A DNA stretch of 64,000 nt, taken from positions 10,035,218 through 10,099,217 of the forward strand of contig CM066982.1 of assembly GCA_033977485.1 (NCBI GenBank). The letters are read 5' to 3'. Under the pieces are notes generated by a model, which had not been told where the DNA came from, did not search any database, and worked only from the letters and a program-made list of their open reading frames with translations. The position numbers were made by a program, and so were the translations under genes. Below, in pieces: positions 55,871 through 64,000 of the stretch. Positions within the stretch are counted from its first letter, which is position 1. Each line of letters starts with the position of its first letter. Source of the DNA: Hydrangea macrophylla (lineage: Eukaryota; Streptophyta; Magnoliopsida; Cornales; Hydrangeaceae).

Positions 55871-55929
55871 CTGCCGCCGCGGCACTGGCCCACTGCCGCC
55901 GCGGCACTGGCCCAGTGCCGCCGCGGCAC
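55871..55929. repeat. three GC palindromes at 22-bp period
   Basis: Fifteen-base words (S)TGCCGCCGCGGCAC at 55871, 55893 and 55915; the third, GTGCCGCCGCGGCAC, is a perfect 7+1+7 palindrome. The sister LTR has two copies (61037, 61059). They lie about 145 bp upstream of TATTTAAA. Confidence 0.88.
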
Positions 55930-56073
55930 TCATCCCTCGCAGAGTCCATTTTTGTAATTTTTTTGGGGGTCCAATTTGATTAATTGAAAGCCAAAACGAC
56001 ATAGTTTTATGTTCACAGTTGTTTGGGACCAATGGGAGTACTTCTAAAACCCCAAAACCACCCCAAATTGGCC

Positions 56074-56081
56074 TATTTAAA
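56074..56081 (+). promoter_or_regulatory. TATA-like box, Ogre/Tat LTR copy 1
   Basis: GCCTATTTAAACCCCCC; copy 2 reads GCCTATTTAAGCCCCCC near 61217. It is supported by conservation between the copies and position after the arrays. Confidence 0.5.
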
Positions 56082-58308
56082 CCCCCCATTGCTCTTCATT
56101 TTAGGGGGGCCAAGTGCAAAGCTTGAAAAGTTGTAGAGAAGAAGAGAGATAGAGATAGGTTTAGAAGAGAGAAAGGGAGCTTCTCCCATTGATTTTCCAT
56201 AAGAAAGTGAGTTTTATTCTTGTTTTCTTCCATCATCCTTCTATATACTTCACATTCAAAGTCCACTCCAACCCTCATTCTTGAGCATTCATGAGATAGG
56301 AAGCTACTTCCATGTCCAAATGTCAAAATCTATGAGTGAAACACCAAGCTACAAGTCCAAAATCACATTGATTATCATCTATTGATTGCTATTTACTTGC
56401 TTTGATTATATATATGTTCATCTCTCCTTATCTCATTTCTTTTTCTTTTCTTTATTTACTTACTAGTTCATCATCATCTAAGTGATGACATGAAGTTTGG
56501 GGTGAGTGAATCCTTATGGATAGTAGCTCTTGACCTCAAAAACATGTTTGATAGATGATGATCATAACCTCAATACTTCCAAAGTATTCTTGGAATGTAT
56601 TGAAGTTATGTCCAAAAATAAAATAAATCTCTCCAACAATCTTGGAGGTTCTTAAATGATGAGTTTGATGTAGGTATTCTAAGTGGCTATGATCCTTATT
56701 GAGTGTTGAAAACATGTTTTCAAAACATCTATTTCAAAACCCCTCTCAATCCCTCTCATTTGGTTTCAAGAAACAAAACTTTGTTTTCTCCAAAATCTTC
56801 AAAACAATGAGTCAAAACAGTGAGTGAGTTGAGTTCAAAGATTTTTCTAGAACTCAATACTCAACATATGGATACAAGGCCACTTGGAAAGTCTTCCTAA
56901 CTCATTGGAGAACACCCATGATTTTTGGTTTGACTTGGAAGTACTTGGAAATGGTCCATTTGGGTCCCAACATTCCTTCCAAACATTCTGTTTTTGCTGT
57001 CACAGCAGCTAGGTCAACTTACGACCTCTTTTCCAGAAAACTTTTCCAAAAGGATTGGTCATAACTTATTTTTCCCTTAATATTCAATGTCTTAGGAAAC
57101 TTTCTGTATAAAATGGGCCTCTAGATCATTCTTTTTCATTTTCTAAGATTTTCTAACATTTCAGTCGACAGTACGGACTCTGTTTCTGAGTGACCTGTGT
57201 TGTTTATATGATTTCTCTCAATCTGTGATAGCTATTCAAGATTGGCCTTTTGGGTTGTGTTCTAGACACAATAATAAACATCTCCATAAAAAATCATGCA
57301 TTGAAAACATTCCTAACCCCTCTTTTCATTTTCTACAAGATCATGTTACTGTTCTGTCCACTATTCACAGCAAACACCTTTTAACTTTCATTCTTTGATT
57401 TGATGCTTACATGAACTCCAAATTAGTTCATATCTTAGGAAGTAGTTCATACTACATTTGTACACATCCCATGTTGATTTCATTCATCCATCCATACACA
57501 TTTTAGACTTCTAAGTCATTCTAGAAATCCATGTACACAAAACACACTACAACCTTTGTACACTTTAGATACATACATTGCATTCATGCAAGATGTGGGG
57601 TTTTTGTAACTCTTAATCTAAGGAGATTATAAGGAATGAACTCGATCACCCGTTCATGCTTCCCCTTGATCTAATCATCCTTTCTCATCCGTCCCGGGGA
57701 TTGAGAGGTCTTCTTTTATCAAAGAATAACATGCATCATACTAGCTTGCTAAGCATCCTTGTTTTCTTTGACTATTTGTTTCAAGAACAATTCATGTCCC
57801 CCTTTAGATTAGGAAGTCTTGATTATTTGATACATGATTAGACTATTTTTCCTAAGTCTATTTGTGTGATCTTTCACTTTACATTGTATGATATTTGACT
57901 TAGATCTTATGAATGATATCTTATCTTTAGATCTTCCATTTCAAGTTTCTTATGTGATGTAATATACTATCATAGTATTAATTGCCGAACCATACATAGT
58001 ATAAGATGATTATTTGGATGCTAATTGAGGCCCGTCGAAAGATGGGGCGAGTTGAGGGTGTTTTAGTCGCGACAAAGGCTCCTTCCTCTCTCGTACCAAA
58101 ACCCCGAACCAAGTTCTTTGGTTATGAAGGGCCGGTGCCCTTATCCGCTTGGGTGAGTCAAAATTAGGTTTCTTGGTTCCTTAAAGACCAAGTGGCGACT
58201 CTGTATCTGTTTTCAACAGACCTTTCGTTTTCTTTCCTTGATTCAAATCAATTTCTAAACAATCTCAAACCAGAGAGAAGTGGTCCGAAGCCCGGTATCC
58301 ACACCCAT

Positions 58309-58382
58309 CCAATCGATTAACCACTAAATCGATTATACTTGACCGCCTGTAATCAATTGATTGAACCCGATCCAGTCAATTG
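58309..58382. repeat. CAATCGATTG-type words upstream of TATA
   Basis: CCAATCGATTAA, AAATCGATTA, TCAATTGATTGA and GTCAATTGAA in 74 bp, with one further CCAATCGATTGAA at 55055 separated by the solo LTR insertion. Confidence 0.75.
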
Positions 58383-58442
58383 AACGGGACTGAACTTTGC
58401 CTCCAAGTTTACTTCATGTGGCTGACATTTGATCCTTTCTCC

Positions 58443-58450
58443 TATAAATG
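58443..58450 (+). promoter_or_regulatory. TATA box
   Basis: CCTATAAATG 60 bp downstream of the palindromic words. Confidence 0.5.
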
Positions 58451-58460
58451 TATTATTAAA

Positions 58461-58540
58461 ACACACACACACATACACACACACACATATATATATATAT
58501 ATATGTTTATGGTTGAGAGAGTGAGAGAGAGAGAGAGAGA
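58461..58540. repeat. (AC)n(AT)n and (GA)n microsatellites
   Basis: An AC tract with one AT interruption grades into AT (58461-58504); a GA tract follows at 58515-58540. Confidence 0.9.
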
Positions 58541-58890
58541 TATTTCATATATACATATACACACCCTCACATATATATACATACACACATACACACATAT
58601 ACTCGTACTCTCTGGGAGAGCAGTAGAAGCAGAATAAGAGAAAGAAAGAAAAACAGAAAGGAAGAGAGAACATAAGGAGATAGAGAAGAAAAAGGAGAGA
58701 GAGGAAGAGACTCCATTGAAGCTCAAGCTTTCTTAGCATACAAACACCCCCTTAATTCTTAGGTGAGTTTCAAACTCACTCGGTAGCATTTTTATGGTGT
58801 TTTACATGTTCAAAATAAGGAAAGGCGCGTAAAATGGGATTCCTGAAACTCAGTTTCATCTTTGCCCAATTATGGGAAGAAGACATCAAC

Positions 58891-59044
58891 CCAATCGATT
58901 GGAAGGGTTCCAATCGATTGAACCCTACCCAATCGATTGTAAAGGACTCAATCGATTGTAAGGGTCCCAATCGATTGTATGGGTTCTCAATCAATTGTCA
59001 AGGTCTTTTACCCAATCGATTGGACCACTTTCCCAATTGATTGG
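58891..59044. repeat. eight CAATCGATTG words at 19-24 bp period
   Basis: Word starts at 58891, 58910, 58929, 58949, 58968, 58988, 59012 and 59033. The 10-bp core is conserved or lightly decayed while the spacers vary. Confidence 0.92.
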
Positions 59045-59121
59045 TAGTTACAGATTATTGTTGATTCCTATTGTTTCAATATCCCTAAGATAGACCGCGT
59101 AAGTTGTGGCATAGAGTGGTG

Positions 59122-59207
59122 TACGTTGATCAACGTAGTATCCTAAGTTGTGGACTGTGATCAACAGTGTATCCATAGCGTGGTTGAGAGTGAGGTACAT
59201 TGATTGA
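59122..59207. repeat. three larger palindromes centred on TTGATCAA
   Basis: TACGTTGATCAACGTA (59122-59137) is a perfect 16-bp palindrome. ACTGTGATCAACAGT (near 59155) and TACATTGATTGATGTG (near 59197) are decayed relatives in a degenerate repeat with GTATCCTAAGTTGTGG-like spacers. Confidence 0.75.
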
Positions 59208-59220
59208 TGTGGTGTCCTAA

Positions 59221-60200
59221 TGTTGCGCCCCGAATTTTGCTAAACTCGGGGTGCGAGGAACAACCGGTCAACACTCAAAGTCGTCTAACTTGGACTCACA
59301 GATAAGACATGACAATCTAATTAAAAAATATAGTAATAATAAAAACTCAATTAATTTTATATATGATAAAATGAAAAGAATTACAACTGTTACTTTTCTC
59401 TAACCAATAAAAATGCATACACCTATGTCCCAATTCCTAATCCTGGTTAGTTGACAGGAGGCCCAACTACGCTACCTGGCTCAACTGTACGGCTCTCTCT
59501 TACCTGAAAAATATTAATAAAAATAATAGTGAGACAGAAGCTCAGTGAGTAAAACACATTTTATATAAAAATAGATTTTTGATCTCAAATCTATGATATA
59601 ATACTTTAGTATATCACTGTTAGTAGTCCCCGTTAATTAGTGTATGTGAATGTATAATTTCTCAAATATCTCATACTTGCACTCAGTTGCTATCTTCAAC
59701 ATAAATCACGTATCACACATTTATTTCATGCATATATATATATATATTTTACATAGCCCAATGCGTGCATATGAAGTAATCTATGCATTAATCTTTCTTT
59801 GATATTGGTTCTTATCAAATTCACAATAGGTTACCAACACAATTGCATACACCAGCCCAGCTTGATATGTATACAATCACATGGCCACAGCACCCCAGCC
59901 CAGCTCAAAAGGTGTATACTACCCACCAGCCCAGCTCAAAATGGAATAGTATATTAGTGCACTAATTGTAGGACTATCTCAATCCCAGCCATTTCACCAT
60001 AGACTACCTCAGTCCTCTAACCATCATAAGGCCACAACCATAACCAATATCACCATTAATATTATTAATTAATGCAAGACTAAATAATGCAATTAAACAG
60101 CAAAATGCAGTTAATTTATAAATAAAAGCTATCTAGCAGTATAAGCATATAATAAATTGATGATGCCAAAAATTGGTAAGAGGGATTAAGAATAGAGATG
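59221..60200 (-). mobile_element. possible LTR fragment, interrupted by solo LTR copy 2
   Basis: Starts TGTTGCGCCCCGAATTTTGC and may resume at 63407 and end GGGGCGGCA at 63530. The minus strand has GCTCACTGAG-like text near 59540, suggesting minus orientation. Includes (TA)n at 59730 and repeated CAGCCCAGCTC (near 59856, 59895, 59930). No TSD found. Confidence 0.35.
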
Positions 60201-63200
60201 TGTAGACACCCCATTTTGTCGGCTATCAGATTTAGGAGATCCATAGCTTGGTGGTTCACAATGATCGAAAAAGACTCAAAAAGGACTCCTGGAAGTTAGC
60301 TCTATTTCTCAAAATGCTCAGAATGACCAAAACGCCCCTCAAAGCCCAAAAACTCCCAGATTTGGACCAAAAGTTCTGGAAACATGCTACGTCGTAAGCA
60401 AATTGATAAAATGAGTTTTAAGTAAAATCGGATGAAATCGTCAGCTCCCAGAGACCCCCGGAAGTCCCGGAAGGTCCCGGAAAGTCCCTGTTGACCGGTT
60501 TGACCAAGGTTTGACCAAGTTTGACCAAAATCGTCTGAATTCACCAGAATCATTAGAAAAGTATTAAAATGAGTTTTAAAAGAGAATCGAGCGAAAACGT
60601 CGGCTCCTGGGAGCTCCCGGAGGTTCCCAGAATTTCCCGGGAATCCTAGATTTGACCAGTTTGACCAAGACTTGACTTTGGAATCGGGGCACCGAAACAA
60701 TTTTCAAATATTTTTCATGGATACTAGAGGTCAATAGCTTTCCAACGGTATATCACACATAATTCCTGGATTTAAAACGAATTTATTTTGAATTTTCGAA
60801 GGCGAAAAAGGCGATCAAATTGGCTTTTATCGTGAATACCGCAAAACTTTTCAAAGTGACCTATCCCCGAACTATTTTTTTATGTAAATTAGACTCCATT
60901 ACCTTTCCAACGGTATATCACGACCTCAATTTGGAGTTCGTATGTATTTTCTGTGAATTTCGGACGAAATAGGGCCTTTTCACGAATACCGGAACCTCTG
61001 GGGGCCTAAAAGCATTATCTGGACGAAGGAGGAGCAGTGCCGCCGCGGAACTGGCCCAGTGCCGCCGCGGCACTCCCCTCCAGAACAGTGTATTTTTGTA
61101 ATTAGTTTTGTGGTCCCATTTTGATTAATTAAAAACCAAAACGACATAGTTTTATGATTTCAGATGTTTGGAGCCAATGGGAATACTTTCTAAATCCCAA
61201 AACCACCCCAAGTTGGCCTATTTAAGCCCCCCATTGCTCTTCATTTTAAGGGGGTCAAATGCAAGTTAGAAAAAGTTTGGGAGAGAAAGTTGTAGAGATA
61301 AGGTTAGAGTAGAGAAAAAAGAAGCTTTCTTCTTTGATTTTCAAAACCAAAGTGAGTTCTAAACTTTGTTTTTACCTCATTACTCCTATTTACTTCAACA
61401 TTCAATACACCCAACCACCATTTTAGTGAGCATTTAAGAGAGTGGAAGCTTCTTCCATGTCCAATGTCATTACATATGAGTGAAACACCATGCTACAAGT
61501 TCTATACATCATGAATATCATCTATTGATTGCTATCTATTTGCTTGCTTGTTTATATAATGTTCATCTCTTCTCACCTCGATTCTTTTTTATTTTCTTTA
61601 TTTACTTACTAGTTCATCATCATCTAAGTGATGACATGAAGTTTGGGGTGAGTGAATCCTTATGGATAGTAGCTCTTAACCTCAAAAACATGTTTGATAG
61701 ATGATGATCATAACTTCAATACCTCCAAGGTATTCTTGAAGTTATGTTCAAAATAAAAATAAGCTTCTCCAACAATCTTGGAGGTTCTTGATGATGAGTT
61801 GAATGTTGGAATTTTAATTGGTCATAATCTTTATTGAGTATTGAAAATACACTTTCAAAACCTCTATTTCAAAACCCCCCTCAATCCCTCTCATTTTGAT
61901 TTTAAGAAAGAAAACCTTATTTTCCCCAAAATCTTCAAAACAGTGAGTCAAAATAGTGAGTGAGCTGAGTTCAAAGATTTCTCTAGAACTCAATACTCAA
62001 CATATAGATGCAAGGCCATTTGGAAAGTCTTCCTAACTCATTGGAGAACACCCATGATTTTTGGTTTGACTTGGAAGTACTTGAAAATGGTCCATTGATA
62101 CCCAAATGTTTCTTCCAAACATTCTGCCTCTGCTGTCACAACAGCTTGACTAACGTCCACCTTCTTTTTCAGAACTATTTTCCAAAAGGGGTGGTCCCAA
62201 CTTATTTTTCCCTTAAACTTCAATGTATTAAGGAACTTTCTGTATAAAATGGGCCTCTAGATCACTCGTTTTCATTTTCTAAGATATTTCAACATTTCAG
62301 TCGATAGTACGGACTCTGTTTCTGAGTGACCTCTGTTGTTCATATGATTTCTCTCAATCTGTGATAGTTATTAAAGATTGGCTTTTTGGGTTGTGTTCTA
62401 GACACAATAAGAAACATCTCCATAAAAAAATCATACATTGAAAACATTCCTAACCCCTCTTTTCAATTTTCCAAAGATCTAGTTACTATTCTGTCCACTA
62501 TTCACAACAAGCACATTTTAACTTTCATTCTTTGATTTGATGCTTATGTACATTCCAAATTAGTTCATATATTAGGAAGTAGTTCATACTACATTTGTAC
62601 ATATCCCATGATGATTTCATTCATTCATTCATACACATTATAGACTTCTAAGTCATTCTAGGAATCCATGAACACAAAGCACACCACAACCTTGGCACAT
62701 TCTAGATACATACATTGCATCCATGCAAGATTTGGGGCCTTCATGGCTCCTAATCTAAGAAGATTATAAGGAATGAACTTGATCACACGTTCATGATTCC
62801 CCCGATCTAATCATCCTTTCTCATCCGTCCCGGGGATTGAGAGATCTTCTCTTCTCAAAGAATAACATGCATCATTCTAGCTTGCTAAGCATCTTTGTTT
62901 TCTTTGATTTATTTGTTTCAAGAACAATTCATGCCCCCTTTAGATTAGGAAACTTGATTAATTGATATATGATTAGACGATTTTTCCTAGGTTTATTTGT
63001 GTGATCTTTCACTTTGAATGATATCTTATCTTTAGATCTTCCATTTTCAAATTTTCTTATGTGATGTAATATACTATCATAGTATTATTTGTCGAACCAA
63101 ATATAGTATAAGATGATTATTTGGATGCTAATTGAGGCCCGTCGAAAGACGGAGCGAGTTGAGGGTGTTTTAGTCGCGACAAAGGCTCCTTCCTTTCTCG

Positions 63201-63401
63201 TACCAAAACCCCGAACCAAGTTCTTTGGTTATGAAGGGCCGGTGCCCTTTATTTTTTTGGTGAGTCAAATTTGGGATTCTTGGTTCCCTAAAGACCAAGT
63301 GGCGACTCTGTATCTGTTTTCAACAGACCCTTTTCTCTTTCTTTGATAAATTTCAAACAAGTTTCAAAAGCAAACAAAGCGGTGGAATCCCGGTATCCAC
63401 A
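60201..63401 (+). mobile_element. Ogre/Tat-like solo LTR, copy 2 (TSD AGATG)
   Basis: 3201 bp from TGTAGACACCCC to GGTATCCACA, flanked by AGATG at 60196-60200 and 63402-63406. It is collinear with 55074-58303 apart from small indels. One repeat-rich segment near 60380-60480 is rearranged (an extra copy of the GTAAGCAAATTGATAAAATG part), and it has two GC palindromes instead of three. Confidence 0.88.
61037..61073. repeat. two GC palindromes, 22 bp apart
   Basis: GTGCCGCCGCGGAAC (61037) and GTGCCGCCGCGGCAC (61059), counterpart of 55871-55929 with one unit fewer. Confidence 0.85.
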
Positions 63402-63406
63402 AGATG

Positions 63407-63531
63407 TTGAGACTCAATCAATTGTATGCGGTTCGGCCCCATTAATAAGGTGACCAACGTCCATGGGTGCTTCGGTGCGCTTCACTAGCAGATCACCGGC
63501 AGACCTGGTGAGCCAACAATTGGGGCGGCAC
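63407..63531. other. short spacer before copia LTR
   Basis: Contains TCAATCAATTG (CAATCGATTG-like) and ends GGGGCGGCAC before the next LTR. Possibly the end of the LTR begun at 59221. Confidence 0.35.
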
Positions 63532-64000
63532 TGTTGGGAATATGCCCTCAAACCAGTTAGTTGGACAATGGAATATCATAATGCATTTATGCATGTTAGT
63601 TCATGAGATGAATATTAGACTGGAATCCTTAACCAACATTGTATGTGGTTCATTTGTGTATGCGATTACACATGTGAGATATGAATCACAAATCCTTGTT
63701 GTTTTCAAATAAGTCACAGTGGATGATAAGTCTGGATAACTTATCAGGTATACACTGTAGCATGATTAACGTCTACGGGGTAGAATGATGAATCTCATTC
63801 ATAAGAGTCTTTGACTCTTGGTTAATATGCTAGTGCACTCGGTGCATTGACGGACCTGAGTTAAACCTATTGACACCTAAATGCTGTCACCGTCAATAGG
63901 AACTCAAAACTTGTATAGGGATACATGTCCTTAATCCTGAGACAGTTATGAACACAAGTTGTATGCTTGATTGCTTTGACTTACCAATCAGTGAGGTCTT
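63532..64000 (+). mobile_element. start of a copia LTR, runs off the window
   Basis: TGTTGGGAATATGCCCTC opens sequence related to the U3 of the nested copia LTR. The pair GACTTACCAATCAGTGAGGTCT at 38437 and 63979, plus TATGAACACA before it, shows they are related families. It is a partial copy because the window ends. Confidence 0.7.

Larger units (their letters stand above)
55074..58303 (+). mobile_element. Ogre/Tat-like solo LTR, copy 1 (TSD CCCAT)
   Basis: 3230 bp from TGTAGACACCCCATTTTGTC to GGTATCCACA, flanked by CCCAT at 55069-55073 and 58304-58308. A second copy lies at 60201-63401. The ends resemble Ogre/Tat LTRs, and GTGGCGACTCTG near 58192 recalls the tRNA-Arg PBS region of that group. 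It contains TTGACC repeats (55305-55350), a GC-palindrome array (55871-55929) and the TATA-like TATTTAAA at 56074. No coding. Confidence 0.88.
58304..59220 (+). mobile_element. partial LTR (right part) with CAATCGATTG arrays
   Basis: Continuation of 53573-55073. Words before the TATA box (58309-58382), TATAAATG at 58443, (AC)n(AT)n and (GA)n tracts (58461-58540), a periodic CAATCGATTG array (58891-59044), then three larger palindromes (59122-59207). No PBS or pol is recognised after it. Confidence 0.5.

Noticed and set aside
58380..58739. ORFs in both strands near 58.5 kb
   Set aside because: Low-complexity translation of AC/AT/GA microsatellites in an LTR leader.

Overview
This window is repeat-rich nuclear DNA from a flowering plant, most likely a eudicot with a large genome. 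I base this on the element types: Athila-like, Tat/Ogre-like and chromovirus-like Ty3/gypsy elements, Ty1/copia, an L1-type LINE with a C-terminal RNase H, an RTE-type LINE tail and a Helitron-like end. PBS sequences match plant tRNA-Asp and initiator tRNA-Met. I find no convincing host gene; essentially every long reading frame is retrotransposon-derived and most are broken. The species cannot be named from the sequence.

Layout. 1-21.5 kb: a decayed L1-type LINE (17928-21070, +) was entered by a chromovirus-like element (-). That element's 5' LTR (1476-17927) was later split by a complete Athila-like element (3240-17646, -) with target site duplication (TSD) GTACC, two LTRs, PBS, gag-pol, a small apparently spliced ORF, a third ORF and a PPT. 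21.5-23.5 kb: a tandem duplication of the LINE 3' end, a short poly(A) retroposon with 16-bp TSDs, and a possible MITE with a 90-bp tandem repeat. 23.5-45.1 kb: a Tat-like Ty3 element (+) with gag, protease, RT, two RNase H domains, integrase, an antisense plant-mobile-domain ORF and an LTR. It is interrupted by a solo LTR (26709-29089, TSD CCTAC) and by a Ty1/copia element (31672-39478).

45.1-64 kb: LTR debris. It holds a Helitron-like insertion, a 2.6-kb Ty3 LTR with PBS, a chromovirus solo LTR (51467-53567, TSD ATTAC), two 3.2-kb Ogre/Tat-like solo LTRs (55074-58303, TSD CCCAT; 60201-63401, TSD AGATG) and the start of another copia LTR at 63532.

The most striking signal is a shared architecture. 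At least five LTR families carry short arrays of palindromic words spaced about 16-25 bp apart, usually 19-22. The arrays lie mostly just upstream of a TATA-like box and sometimes again in the leader or an internal non-coding region. Each family has its own word: TCGATCGATCGA (shared by the Athila and copia elements), CAGTCGACTG, CAATCGATTG, and GTGCCGCCGCGGCAC. The Ogre/Tat LTRs also carry TTGACC (W-box-like) repeats at about 10-bp spacing. These look like family-specific U3 enhancer arrays; that function is inference.
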